A DNA stretch of 64,000 bases from Nemorincola caseinilytica (GTDB lineage Bacteria > Bacteroidota > Bacteroidia > Chitinophagales > Chitinophagaceae): assembly GCF_039540515.1 (NCBI RefSeq), contig NZ_BAABFA010000008.1, positions 1 to 64,000 of the forward strand, in the 5' to 3' direction. The position numbers and the translations under genes are program-made. Positions 7,626 through 17,092 of this stretch are shown one piece after another. A model generated the notes under the pieces. It made no database searches. It saw only the letters and a program-made list of their open reading frames with translations, and was not told where the DNA came from. Positions within the stretch are counted from its first letter, which is position 1. Each line of letters begins with the position of its first letter.

Positions 7626-8648
7626 TCAGATGCGCCAGGTGAACAATCCTCTTTCGGTGAACTGGTAGGGGCTGATGCTGCCGCCAAAGGCCTGCAGGGT
7701 CTGCTGCACGGCATAGCGGGTATTGGCCGGGCAGTAGAACATCATGAACCCACCGCCGCCCGCGCCCGATATCTTGCCGCCTGTAGCGCCTGCTTTAAGA
7801 GCTGCCTCATATATCTCGTCCAGCGAGTCGTTGGAGATGCCCTTGGCCATCTGCTTCTTGAAGCGGAAGCCATAATCGAGTATGCTGCCTATCTCGTGTA
7901 TGTTGCCTTTCAGTACGGCCTCCTTCATCATCTGCGCCTGTTCCTTCAGGTGGTGCATGGCCTCTATGGACCGCTGGTCCTTATCGGTCACATTCTTGCT
8001 CTGCGCCTCTATGATGGTAGATGACAGCCTGCTGGTGGCCGTGAAGTAGAGCAGCAGGTTATTGCCCAGCTCGTACAGGTATTCGGGTTTAATGCGCAGG
8101 GGGTTCACTATTACTTTATTGCTGTCGTAGAACTCCATGAAGTTCACCCCGCCAAAGGTGGCGGCATACTGGTCTTGCTTGCCGCCTGCCATGCCCAGGT
8201 CCACACGTTCTATATCGTAGGCCGCCTGTGCTATATCATAGTCGCCCAGGGGCAGATTCATCCATTCGGCAAATGCGCCCAGCAGGGCCACCACTAGTGT
8301 AGATGAGCTGCCGAGGCCCGAGCCTGCAGGCGCATCGACATGCGTAGTGATACGGAAGCCCGATGGTACCAGCCCGTATTTGGCTACCACATAGTTGTAC
8401 ACACCGGCCGCGAGGTCCAGCGTACCATCTATAGGCAGTTGCTCGGCCAGCGGGTAGGTGATGCTCTCATTCCTGTCGGTGGCCTCTATTATCACCTCGC
8501 GTATAGCCAGCGGCTCTATAGTGGCCGTGGCATAGAGCGATATGGTGGCATTGAGTATGGCGCCTCCATATATATCGCAGTAGGGGCTTACATCGGTACC
8601 GCCGCCTGCCAGGCCTATGCGCAGTGGCGCTTTGCTTCTGTATATCAT
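7626..8648 (-). CDS. hddA: D-glycero-D-manno-heptose 7-phosphate kinase (GHMP family)
   Basis: 340 aa GHMP kinase. The N-terminal KAPLRIGLAGGGTDVSPYC and the ATP loop DAPAGSGLGSSSTLVVALLG (about 105-124) are typical of HddA, which phosphorylates heptose 7-phosphate at C1. The C-terminal GGKISGAGGGGFMMFYC is the third GHMP motif. Together with gmhA and gmhB (6 kb to the left, opposite strand) it provides the kinase step; the nucleotidyltransferase that makes activated heptose is not in the window. Kinase use of C1-alpha (GDP-heptose route) is inferred from family, not shown. Confidence 0.87.
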   Translation of the reverse strand: MIYRSKAPLRIGLAGGGTDVSPYCDIYGGAILNATISLYATATIEPLAIREVIIEATDRNESITYPLAEQLPIDGTLDLAAGVYNYVVAKYGLVPSGFRITTHVDAPAGSGLGSSSTLVVALLGAFAEWMNLPLGDYDIAQAAYDIERVDLGMAGGKQDQYAATFGGVNFMEFYDSNKVIVNPLRIKPEYLYELGNNLLLYFTATSRLSSTIIEAQSKNVTDKDQRSIEAMHHLKEQAQMMKEAVLKGNIHEIGSILDYGFRFKKQMAKGISNDSLDEIYEAALKAGATGGKISGAGGGGFMMFYCPANTRYAVQQTLQAFGGSISPYQFTERGLFTWRI

Positions 8649-8730
8649 AAACAGGGCTAAATTAATGAATAAATGCGTGCGGTATGACCTCTATGGTATA
8701 CGGCACGCATTTGCGACGGCAGTGCTAGAC

Positions 8731-9528
8731 CTAGTCTATAGCGTAGGAGTTAATGATATTTCCATCAGGGTCTTCCATGTAAATGGACAACTGACCATTG
8801 GTGCGGTCGTTGTACCTGCGGGCAAGCTGCTTCAGGTCGTCCACCTTTCCCGCATAGGTATATATGAAGTTGCGGTAGTATTCTGTTCGCTTTGCATCGT
8901 CCTCCTTGGTGAAAGTATTGCCCGGCAATACCGTTATGCGGTCGTACTGCACGGCCTCGCCTACGAAGGGCTGCGCACCATAGTATACCAGGGAATCGAT
9001 GAAGCTTTGCGTATGCGCGAATGCTGTACTGTCGAAGCTATATATGACACCCAGTACGGTATTCTTTGGCAGCCTGCGCAGCACCTTGTTGATGAATGTC
9101 ACATTATTGCCCCCATCGTAGAACACTATGAAGGCGCTATCGGTGACGGTGACAGAGCCATACATAGTGACACCATTGTTCACTATAGACAATGGGTATA
9201 CCCCATTGGCAAGCTCGTACTGAGCATCGGTACGCGCATTATCCCTTCCGGGTTCGCAACCACCTCTTATCGAAAGACCCTGCAGGGAAAGCCTTATGGT
9301 TCCCTGGTCGAGCCTGCTGTCGGCGGGTGATATGTAATAATTATTGCAGTTCAGCACCTCTGTAGTGCTCACTTCTAGGGACAGTTTCTTCATGGCGCGC
9401 CATTCGTGCATGATCACCTCGTACTGGCCATTGTATGGTACCTTGATGGTGGGCGGTTCGGGCGGTGTGCGGCGGCACGCGGCCAGGGTACAGGCAACGA
9501 ATAAAAGGAGCAGTGTGGTCTGTCTCAT
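8731..9528 (-). CDS. Lipoprotein, paralogue of the one at 12821
   Basis: About 265 aa from MRQTTLLLLF, chosen because it gives a signal peptide ending in a lipobox (TLAAC). No named domain was recognised. It is clearly related to the lipoprotein at 12821-13600: both share GGNN(V/I)TF, a FLDSL/FIDSL-YYGA segment, GNTFT and YKNFIYT/YRNFIYT at the same spacing. The pair brackets the WG-repeat gene. A periplasmic or surface role is likely from the lipid anchor; the function is unknown. Confidence 0.75.
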   Translation of the reverse strand: MRQTTLLLLFVACTLAACRRTPPEPPTIKVPYNGQYEVIMHEWRAMKKLSLEVSTTEVLNCNNYYISPADSRLDQGTIRLSLQGLSIRGGCEPGRDNARTDAQYELANGVYPLSIVNNGVTMYGSVTVTDSAFIVFYDGGNNVTFINKVLRRLPKNTVLGVIYSFDSTAFAHTQSFIDSLVYYGAQPFVGEAVQYDRITVLPGNTFTKEDDAKRTEYYRNFIYTYAGKVDDLKQLARRYNDRTNGQLSIYMEDPDGNIINSYAID

Positions 9529-9624
9529 AAAATGGTGTTTTTGTGATGAATGGGCGTGAAAGGTATTACCCATATAGTATTCTGCTATGCCAAGATATTG
9601 CAAATTAACGTATTCTTAGATGAA

Positions 9625-11812
9625 TTATTGTCCTAATGCATCGGCATATATATGGCCCCGCGGTGATACCAGCAGGTATTGTGTGGCCTTTGTGCCGGGC
9701 AGGCGATATTCTATACGCTGCAACATGTTGGCGCCGGAAGCATCGTAGTACAGCTCTTCTGCGTCTATCATGACGGTGGAATGGTGCAGCGTAAGCGGAG
9801 TCGGTGCGGCCGGGAACCGCAGCCCGCTGAACAGTTCTTTACCTTGCCCGTTCAGCAGCATATCCCCGGCCATGAAATGGCTATTGCCCAGCGAAATGAG
9901 GTCTTTGTACTTATAGGCGATGGCGGGATATTGTAGCTTGCCATCGGGGGCCATCACTGCTTTGTTGCCGTTGCTGTCCGTCACCATCACGCAGCGGCCG
10001 GTGTAGGGCGTGCCATATGCGGCCACACCCTTTGGCAGTAGACTGTTGTCGAACTCCTTATTGCGGAAAGTCTTTATCTCGCGGCCCGCACTGTCTATTA
10101 TCATGAACCCATTGCCAATGGCGGTATCTATAAGCGCATAGCAGCGGCCGTTGTAGGGCAGCGGAAATGCTATCTGCCGTGGCTGAAAGGCCAGGCGTGT
10201 ACGCCAGGCAGTATCTATAATGCCGTACAGGCTATTCTGCCTGGCTATCATAAGGCCATATTCCCTGTCTATGGCCAGTGGCATAGGCCCCGGCCCCGGA
10301 GCAACGATATAGTTGCGCCCTGTGTCTACTATGGCATAGAGCATAGCGCTATCGGGGGTGCGTGCGCGTACGGTAAAATAGCGAGCCATACCCCCATTCG
10401 GATGTGTGTGGTAGCGCTCTGCTATGTGTATGGACTCGAATTTCTGCCCATCCTTTACGAAGTATCGGCTGCCGTACACATCGGGTATGCCCAGCTCGTC
10501 GGTGATCCAATGCACTGAGCCCCTGTTAGATCCGCCACAGCTCCAGCTTTCGCGCGGATTCCAGTAGGGATCAAGCTCTTGCTCGCTTTTGCGCCAGCGG
10601 CCTGTAGCCGTTCTCCGGATCCAGCGGGCCATAACGGCTTCTGCGGTATATGCGGCCATGCCAGTCTTCGGCATTGGGGTATCTGCGCATTACCTGTGCG
10701 GCATTGTTGTAATAGACGTGCGCTATCAACTGGTCTTTTTCGTTCCTTTCTATTTTGTCGTAGTGCGTGGCCAGCAGTAGCCTGCCATCGCTGCCAAAGA
10801 GCCATGCGCCATGTACCATAAGTACCGTGGTGGTGGCGTTCAGTCTTTCGGGGCGCATAGCGCCATAGCTATAGGGTGGTGGTACCACAGGCTGCACCAT
10901 CAGGTTGCCCAGCATGTCTACAAAGCCGGCGGTATCCTGCCGGTATATGATGAAGCCTTCAGGATATATATCGTTCTGGTGCTTTATCCTGCTGTAGCGG
11001 GGCTGTATCAGTACCTTGCCTGTAAGGTCTATTACGCCTGTACCGGTATCGCTTACCGTAATGAAGAAGGGATATTTTGTAGGCTGTGGTGCCGGGTAGT
11101 GCAGGTCTGAGCCACCCTGGCGATACTGGTAGTAGTATTTGGTGGGTGTGGACTCTTGATCGGGGTTATAGTCCCGTACTCTCAGTGCCGTAATGTCTTT
11201 GTATACCGGTGCCGCTATATAGCGGCCTGCAGTATCTACAATGCCATACCGCCCATTGCGGCGCACTTTGAAGTAGGCATACTTGTTCCAGTGGAACATC
11301 TCCAGCAGTTCTATCTCCTCCATCTCGAAGGGTATGAGCGCATGCCCATCATTGCGCAGTACGCCATACCTGCCCTTTATGCTGGCTATAAGAAAACTAT
11401 GCCGTGTATACTGTGCATGGCGGAAGCGTGCTTTGGTACTGTCGTACAGCAGGGGTATCACTACGTTGTTGGCACTGTCTATATATCCCCATTGGCCTGC
11501 ATCGTTATGGCAGTTCAGCAGCGCGTTGTCCAGGTTCCTTCTCAATATGCCGTTCCAGTGGCGCGACGGTGGTATGATGTAGCGCCCCAGTGTGTCTATG
11601 AGGCAATAGGCGCTGTCTTTGCGCACCACCGCCATGTGGTGGTAAAAGAGCTTTGCCTCCTGCCATTGCGGGGCGATGACGATACGCCTGCTGCTATCGC
11701 AGTAGCCCCACAGGTCTTTTTGCCTGTAGGGTATGAGACGGGGCTGCTGCGCCTGCGCCGCCATGGTGCAAAACAGGATCGCGATAAGAAGGTAACGGAT
11801 AAGGTGTATCAT
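9625..11812 (-). pseudogene. WG-repeat secreted protein gene interrupted by a frameshift
   Basis: Two overlapping reading frames make one protein of about 725 aa. The upstream frame starts at 11812 with MIHLIRYLLIAILF, a Sec signal peptide, and runs to a stop at 10571; the downstream frame is open from 10674 to 9625. Removing one base of the TTTT run at 10587-10590 joins them smoothly (PLAQ then SEQELDPYWNP). Both halves consist of WG-type beta repeats, for example GQWGYIDSANNVVIP, GRYGIVDTAGRYIAAP and NSLYGIIDTAWR, a fold found in many secreted Bacteroidota proteins. It may be a real pseudogene, a phase-variable gene, or a sequencing error in the homopolymer. The C-terminus has no clear T9SS domain. 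Confidence 0.75.
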
Positions 11813-11926
11813 CTGCTTATAAGGACGGATAACGGTCGCCCGGCCTTGGGTATAATGCATATAAAATTCGGATAAAAAATGAAGTTCTGTGCATAGGCCT
11901 GTTCGCAGGCATTTTTCAGACATTCG

Positions 11927-11934
11927 TACCTTAG
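11927..11934 (+). promoter_or_regulatory. -7-like promoter element, near-leaderless
   Basis: TACCTTAG differs from TAnnTTTG at one position and lies 6 bases before the start codon at 11941. The same TACCTTAG precedes the GNAT gene at 43548. Confidence 0.4.
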
Positions 11935-11940
11935 AGCGCA

Positions 11941-12813
11941 ATGAACAATAAACTGAGATACTGTATAGCCATATTGATGATGGCGCTGGCCATACCGGCA
12001 GCAAAGGCACAGGTGGCTACAGGCGGCAATATAAAAGAGGTATACAAAAAGCTATCGCCCAGGTATTATATACAGGCGCCGCCACTATCGCCGTGGGCCG
12101 AGGGGCAGAACATGCTCTTCGTATGCGACAAGCCTTTTCCGCTGGACTGTGATGTGGTGTTCCTGGCCCTGCACGATACATCGCTGGTAGGCGCGTACCT
12201 CCCGGCCGATACGGTATTTCTCTTCGATAACGATGGAGATGGTAAACTGGGAATGCCCATAGAACCCTTCCTGCTGCCCGTATGGGCCATAAAGCGGCAT
12301 ACGGTAGTGAGGCCGCGCGACACGGCCGTACTGGCAGTGCTGGACCGTATGTACAACAATGTGCTACAGGGAAACGAGACGCGTGTGGATGAGCAACTAT
12401 CGGACCAGTATGAGCGGTACAAGGTGGATATGACCATGCCCAACCGCCACATCATATTGCTGTTCGATAACTACCAGGCGCTGGGCCGCTACCACGAGCA
12501 GCACCACCGCGTTGCCGATCCGCGCTTGGGTATAGCCTATATGAAGGCCCTGGCCGAAGAATGCACCACCCTGTATGGCAGGATACCCGCCATAGTGCAG
12601 GTGTATATGTGCGAGGCGCTGATACGCGCACATATGATGGATGCCGCACGCATTCACCTGGAAAAAGCGCTGGAACTCTACCCCGATTCTGTACCACTGC
12701 AGATATATGCCTACAGGCTGGAAGAGAATACCAAACAACAGCAAAAAATGCTGAACCGCCTGCGCGAACGCTATCCGCAGCACTGGGCGGTAAAGGCCAT
12801 GACAGAGGAGTAA
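11941..12813 (+). CDS. Secreted protein with C-terminal helical repeat
   Basis: 290 aa with a clear signal peptide ending at AKAQ. Residues about 95-104 read DNDGDGKLG, the core of an EF-hand/dockerin-type calcium loop, though only one copy is present. The C-terminal third (from about 200) is helical with a TPR-like LEKALELYPDSVPLQIYAYRL. It is divergent from the WG-repeat gene and ends 7 bases from the convergent lipoprotein gene. No family was recognised. A periplasmic role tied to the neighbouring lipoproteins is a guess from position only. Confidence 0.7.
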   Translation: MNNKLRYCIAILMMALAIPAAKAQVATGGNIKEVYKKLSPRYYIQAPPLSPWAEGQNMLFVCDKPFPLDCDVVFLALHDTSLVGAYLPADTVFLFDNDGDGKLGMPIEPFLLPVWAIKRHTVVRPRDTAVLAVLDRMYNNVLQGNETRVDEQLSDQYERYKVDMTMPNRHIILLFDNYQALGRYHEQHHRVADPRLGIAYMKALAEECTTLYGRIPAIVQVYMCEALIRAHMMDAARIHLEKALELYPDSVPLQIYAYRLEENTKQQQKMLNRLRERYPQHWAVKAMTEE

Positions 12814-12820
12814 GGCAGCA

Positions 12821-13600
12821 TCACCAGCCGGTACCTGTGCCGAAGAACTGGTGATCGGTGGTGAGGGCTATCTTCACATTGTCGCCATACCTTTTGAAGC
12901 GGTTCACGAGGGTGGTGATGTCGCTGGTGACGCCGGAGAAAGTATAAATGAAATTCTTGTATGGCCGTGGCATAGAGGGGTCCTTCTCATGCGTGAAGGT
13001 ATTGCCTGCATAGGCGGTAAGGCTGGTGTATGATACCAGCGGGCCTGTGAAATCGGCAGCGCCATAATACTCCAGCGAATCGAGGAAGGTATCGGCTACA
13101 GCCGCATAGCCGCTGGCATAGTCTATGGTGCCCCAAAGTGTTTTGTCGGGTATGCGGTTCAGGTCGCTGTTGGTGAAGGTTATATTGTTGCCACCGGGAT
13201 AGCTGATGGTGTATTTACTGTTGCTAACTGTAAGGGTGCCTGCCTTATCTGAGCCATCGCAGCTTATGGTAAGGTTGTAGGTCTTTACACCCAGTATGCC
13301 CAGCGATGGGGTATCTGTGGCCGGGCCATTGCCCGATGAGCAGGTGGCCGGCGCCGATACGCCGCTTACCTTCAGGTCTACGGTATTGCTGCCTATGGTA
13401 AGGGTATGACCTACGCCGTAGTTCAGGCAATTGAGGTCGGTATTGGACTTTATGAGCAGGCGCAGCTTACCGTCCCACGACTCGGACATGGTGAGGTTGT
13501 AGCCATTGGTATACTGGAACGACTGCGCAGGCAGGTCGTTCTTCTTGCAGGAGCCGAGTGCGGCGGCGCACAGCAGCAAAAGGGAGATGGTATTTTTCAT
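12821..13600 (-). CDS. Lipoprotein, paralogue of the one at 8731
   Basis: 259 aa. The signal peptide MKNTISLLLLCAAALGSC ends in a good lipobox (LGSC), so it is a membrane-anchored lipoprotein. It shares GGNNITF, LDSLEYYGA, GNTFTHE and YKNFIYTFSG with the lipoprotein at 8731-9528, and both have a pair of cysteines in the first half (NTDLNCLNYG and PATCSSG). This suggests duplication with the WG-repeat and helical-repeat genes now lying between the copies. Function unknown. Confidence 0.75.
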   Translation of the reverse strand: MKNTISLLLLCAAALGSCKKNDLPAQSFQYTNGYNLTMSESWDGKLRLLIKSNTDLNCLNYGVGHTLTIGSNTVDLKVSGVSAPATCSSGNGPATDTPSLGILGVKTYNLTISCDGSDKAGTLTVSNSKYTISYPGGNNITFTNSDLNRIPDKTLWGTIDYASGYAAVADTFLDSLEYYGAADFTGPLVSYTSLTAYAGNTFTHEKDPSMPRPYKNFIYTFSGVTSDITTLVNRFKRYGDNVKIALTTDHQFFGTGTGW

Positions 13601-13642
13601 ATGGTGTCAATATTAAATATTCTTTTTGGAATAAAATAGGTA

Positions 13643-13679
13643 TGTCTTGATATTCAACGGGTTATTGAATATCAAGACA
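13643..13679. terminator. Perfect 15-bp hairpin between two minus-strand genes
   Basis: Perfect inverted repeat (13643-13657 with 13665-13679), 7-base loop, 33 bases past the stop of the glycosyltransferase gene. There is no strong U run on either side, so termination efficiency is uncertain. Confidence 0.6.
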
Positions 13680-13711
13680 GCTAATAGTAGGCCGATGGTT
13701 TGCCAGGAGCG

Positions 13712-14710
13712 CTAATTTGTTTTGAGGCCATGTGTGCGTATCACATGGGCTATTATATCGGCCGTCATATCGGGATAGTCGGCCTGTATGGGGCGGCCTT
13801 CGGCCAGCCAGCGGCGTATGATGTCGTAGTGAGGCGTGTCCAGCGTTTTGGCTACGGAAGCGCCCATAGATGCGGCCCCGGCGGCATTGCATTGCTGCTC
13901 GTACTGCACCTGCATGGGTATCACCAGTACTTTTTTGCCCAGGTACATGGCCTCGGCGGGGCCTTCAAAGCCTGCGCCGCATAGCACGCCTGCTGCTGAG
14001 GCCATGCTTTCTACGAATGCTTTGTTGTCTATCTTGCTGATGGTGACATTGCCTGCGGTGAACGGCTGCTTGTTGTGCTTGGAGAATACCTGCCACTGCG
14101 CCTCGGGGAACTGCGAGAGGTGCTTTACTATTGTCTCATCGCTGTAGGCTGGCAGGTATACGGTATAATGGCCTTTGTTGGTAGGGGTGAGGGCGCGTAT
14201 CTCGCGGCGTATAACGGGTGTATAAATGTTCTCGCCATAGGCTTTGAAATGAAAGCCGTAGCCCGCTATCACAGGGGCATATCGCCGCAGTACCAGCTCG
14301 CCTACCAGGTCGCCCTTATCGGGGCGTGGGGCGGCGGGGTGCAGTACTGCATACTGGTGGCTCAGCGATACGCAGGGTACCTTCCTGCGTTTGCATGCCC
14401 ATGCCGATATAGGCTCGAAATCGTTGATCACAAGGTCGTACTGCTCTACGGGTAGTGTGCGTATGTCGCGCAGCAGCCGAAAGAGCTTCATCCGCTTCGC
14501 GGTGTCCCAAATGTCCACCCCTCCGTTCTTGCCAAAGATGAAGCTCATGCCATAGCGCTTATACTTCACGGGGAAGGGTACATCCACATCGCCCTGTATG
14601 CCGCTTATCAGTACGTCCACATCGCCATGTTTCACCAGCTCGGGGTACACATCGCGTGCACGGCTCAGGTGCCCGTTGCCGGTGCCCTGTATCGCAAATA
14701 ATATCTTCAT
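13712..14710 (-). CDS. GT-B fold glycosyltransferase
   Basis: 332 aa. The N-terminal MKILFAIQGTGNGHLSRA glycine-rich loop and the C-terminal CGAGFEGPAEAMYLGKKVLVIP segment are those of MurG-like GT-B enzymes that use a nucleotide sugar. This subgroup is common in Bacteroidota and often sits beside an LpxH-like phosphoesterase, as here (39 bases separate them). The acceptor is unknown; a glycolipid is plausible from the pairing. A TACCTTTA element lies 13 bases before the start codon, so it may also have its own promoter. Confidence 0.75.
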   Translation of the reverse strand: MKILFAIQGTGNGHLSRARDVYPELVKHGDVDVLISGIQGDVDVPFPVKYKRYGMSFIFGKNGGVDIWDTAKRMKLFRLLRDIRTLPVEQYDLVINDFEPISAWACKRRKVPCVSLSHQYAVLHPAAPRPDKGDLVGELVLRRYAPVIAGYGFHFKAYGENIYTPVIRREIRALTPTNKGHYTVYLPAYSDETIVKHLSQFPEAQWQVFSKHNKQPFTAGNVTISKIDNKAFVESMASAAGVLCGAGFEGPAEAMYLGKKVLVIPMQVQYEQQCNAAGAASMGASVAKTLDTPHYDIIRRWLAEGRPIQADYPDMTADIIAHVIRTHGLKTN

Positions 14711-14748
14711 CAGGTATGCTCGCTAAAGGTAAGATGTTCACGAAGTTA

Positions 14749-15630
14749 TCACCCTTCTGCCACAAGTGAGGGTGTTTTTTCGTCGTTGCGGCCCTGCTTC
14801 ATGTTCAGCTCCAGCAGCAGGCTTTCCATCATCTCTTTCGATGACTGTTTGTTCTTGTTCTTGCCAATGTCTATGGCCTGTGCCACGGGGTCGTTGGCAT
14901 AGCTGTAGATGCGCCACTGGCCATTGTCATATTCCAGTGCGGTAAGGTTCTCTATCCAGTCGCCGGAGTTCATGTAGGTGACACTGCCGTTCTTCGTGGT
15001 CACCTTCTTTATCTCCGGGTGATGTATGTGGCCGCATATCACATGGTCGTAATTGTTCTCGGCGGCTATCTCGCATACGGTCTTCTCGAAATCGTTGATG
15101 AATTTCACCGCGCTCTTCACAGTGTTCTTTATCTTTTTGGAGAAAGAGAGCTTGCCACGGCCCATTTTCTGCGATATGAAATTCACCAGGCGGTTGATGA
15201 GGATAAGGGTATCATAACCCACAGCTCCCAGCCTTGCCAGCCATTTGCTGTTCTGCATCACCACATCGAACACATCGCCATGAAATACCCATACGCGCTT
15301 GTTATCTATCTTCAGCGATAGCTTGTTCACTATCTTCAGCGCACCCAGGTTGAAACCCTTGAAGCGGCGCAGCATCTCGTCGTGGTTTCCGGGAATGTAG
15401 TATACGGGTACGTCCTTTGCCATCAGGCCGGTGAGGTGCTTTACCACCATCATATGGGTGGCAGGCCAGTACCGCTTGCTGAACTGCCATATGTCTATGA
15501 TGTCGCCGTTCAGTATCACGGCCCGGGGCTTTATGCTTTTCAGGTAACGAAGCAGTTCTGCCGCATGGCATCCGTAGGTACCCAGGTGAACGTCGGACAG
15601 TACCACGATGTCCACTTCTCTTTTTGCCAT
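14749..15630 (-). CDS. LpxH-like metallophosphoesterase
   Basis: 293 aa calcineurin-like phosphoesterase. The metal motifs are all present: LSDVHLG, NGDIIDIW, GNHDEMLRR, FHGDVFD and GHIHHPEI. It belongs with UDP-2,3-diacylglucosamine diphosphatase-like enzymes but is longer than LpxH and differs from the more typical copy at 35117. The C-terminal 40 residues are charged and low in complexity. It is likely co-transcribed with the following glycosyltransferase, suggesting a shared role in envelope glycolipid metabolism. Confidence 0.8.
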   Translation of the reverse strand: MAKREVDIVVLSDVHLGTYGCHAAELLRYLKSIKPRAVILNGDIIDIWQFSKRYWPATHMMVVKHLTGLMAKDVPVYYIPGNHDEMLRRFKGFNLGALKIVNKLSLKIDNKRVWVFHGDVFDVVMQNSKWLARLGAVGYDTLILINRLVNFISQKMGRGKLSFSKKIKNTVKSAVKFINDFEKTVCEIAAENNYDHVICGHIHHPEIKKVTTKNGSVTYMNSGDWIENLTALEYDNGQWRIYSYANDPVAQAIDIGKNKNKQSSKEMMESLLLELNMKQGRNDEKTPSLVAEG

Positions 15631-15842
15631 TTATGGTCTCGGTACGAGCATTTGGTCATACAAAATGACGGATATCGTATAAATAGAACATGAATGTGGA
15701 GTTAAATGAATATTAAGTGAACACATTTTAACATATTAATTGATAGTAACTAAACTGTGCACGCTTTAAAATATCGGTGACAAATGCTGGAAACAGGAAC
15801 GCACTTGTGTTCCTTCCGGCTCCATGTGGTATCTTATATCTT

Positions 15843-15850
15843 TATTTTTG
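15843..15850 (+). promoter_or_regulatory. -7 promoter element for the lipoprotein gene at 15871
   Basis: TATTTTTG, 20 bases before the start codon at 15871. Confidence 0.5.
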
Positions 15851-15870
15851 GTGTCTAAACGCTGCTTTCT

Positions 15871-16422
15871 ATGTTCCGCAAAACTCTTTTTATCCTGTTC
15901 GTGCTGCCTGTTATGGGTGCCGCCATCATGATGTCCTGTGGCAAGGCCGATGGCTATATCTGCAATATGAATACCCGGTTCGATATAGAAAGAGATAGCG
16001 TATCGCCGCGTACAAAGCCTATGACCATTGTTCTGGAAGCCTATCAGAAGCTCACGAGCAATTGCTCTGCTCCTATCGTCAACCCCTTTCTCAGCACGAG
16101 TTATGCGATGCAGCCCGCATGCATAAAATGGCTGAACGACATAAAATGGAGCACGCTGACCATATCGTTCGACAGGCCGCTGCCTATGGGTGGCGATACC
16201 CTGCATGCAGGCGCCAATTTTATCGACCATCCGCTTATCAATGGCAGGAACAAATTCAAAAAGGAGACCGACTGCCATGCCGTAACATACAGGCAGGTAC
16301 TGAGCGCGGACATTGTAAGGAAGATAGCCTTTGATACAGGTATTTACCAGATGTCCGTTCACTGCGAGACCTCCGATAACCGCATCATAGACCAGGTGTC
16401 TGCGATCGTATTCGAACGGTAG
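15871..16422 (+). CDS. Lipoprotein of unknown function
   Basis: 183 aa. The signal peptide MFRKTLFILFVLPVMGAAIMMSC ends in Met-Ser-Cys, an acceptable lipobox. The mature part has four further cysteines (ICNMN, SNCSAP, PACIKW, TDCHAV) plus one near the end (HCET), pointing to disulfides in the periplasm or on the surface. No domain was recognised. It stands alone between the phosphoesterase gene and hicAB, with its own promoter element. Confidence 0.65.
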   Translation: MFRKTLFILFVLPVMGAAIMMSCGKADGYICNMNTRFDIERDSVSPRTKPMTIVLEAYQKLTSNCSAPIVNPFLSTSYAMQPACIKWLNDIKWSTLTISFDRPLPMGGDTLHAGANFIDHPLINGRNKFKKETDCHAVTYRQVLSADIVRKIAFDTGIYQMSVHCETSDNRIIDQVSAIVFER

Positions 16423-16484
16423 TTGTACAGGCTGAGAAATGTACTCAATTCGGGCAATCCAGCCTCTTTGTCTGTTATGGTGTA

Positions 16485-16862
16485 TCAGAGCAGAAAGCGT
16501 ACTGCAGCCAATTCACTGCCCAGCTGTTGTACACCTTTCAATATTCTTTGTGTTTGTGTGGCAGATGGCTTTTTGATGCCCTTTATATATTGGGCCAGCA
16601 GGCTTTGATCCATGCCTATACGTTCCGAGAGTGCTTTTGCATTGATCACTTTATAGAACTCGAAGAATTGAGAAAGTTCCAGTGTTATTTTCAGGTCTTC
16701 TTCTTTTATGGTCTTGCCCTTTTCTTCAAAATACAGGTTCAGCGCCGCTATCATATTGTTCTTCAATGTCTCCAGGTCTTTGCCTGTGGTATATACAGGA
16801 TGTTTTGCAGCATATGCCGAATATCCCGTCCTAGTGCGTTCTACTATCATTTCGATCTTCAT
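16485..16862 (-). CDS. hicB: HicB-family antitoxin with C-terminal HTH
   Basis: About 125 aa. The N-terminal MKIEMIVERTRTGYSAYA is the partly degraded RNase H fold of HicB; the C-terminus carries an XRE-type helix-turn-helix (ALSERIGMDQSLLAQYIKGIKKPS). It should bind HicA and repress the operon. The ATG at 16862 is preferred; a GTG at 16868 overlapping the hicA stop by one base is an alternative start. Gene order here is toxin first. Confidence 0.85.
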   Translation of the reverse strand: MKIEMIVERTRTGYSAYAAKHPVYTTGKDLETLKNNMIAALNLYFEEKGKTIKEEDLKITLELSQFFEFYKVINAKALSERIGMDQSLLAQYIKGIKKPSATQTQRILKGVQQLGSELAAVRFLL

Positions 16863-16867
16863 GGTCA

Positions 16868-17053
16868 CTATATTAACCCTGCGTCTTTTTTGATCTTCAA
16901 CTCAAGGCCCTTACCCACTTCGCTGCTGCCATGATAAGGGCAAACTATCTGACCTTTTTTGACAGGATGCTTCATTGTCATATGGCTTCCTGTTTGCCTT
17001 ACAACGAACCATCCATCGCGTTTCAGTAATCGTACGAGCTCCGCAGATTTCAT
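16868..17053 (-). CDS. hicA: HicA-family mRNA interferase toxin
   Basis: 61 aa double-stranded-RNA-binding-like fold. The family motif is complete: RDGWFVVRQTGSHMTMKHP, with the catalytic His in GSH, then a GKGLELKIKKDAGL end. It cleaves translated mRNAs when freed from HicB. It is immediately followed by hicB. A second HicBA pair of reversed gene order lies at 35942-36390. Confidence 0.88.
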   Translation of the reverse strand: MKSAELVRLLKRDGWFVVRQTGSHMTMKHPVKKGQIVCPYHGSSEVGKGLELKIKKDAGLI

Positions 17054-17092
17054 TTTTACAAAAGTAATAAATTTATTACTTCAGTTTCCTTG

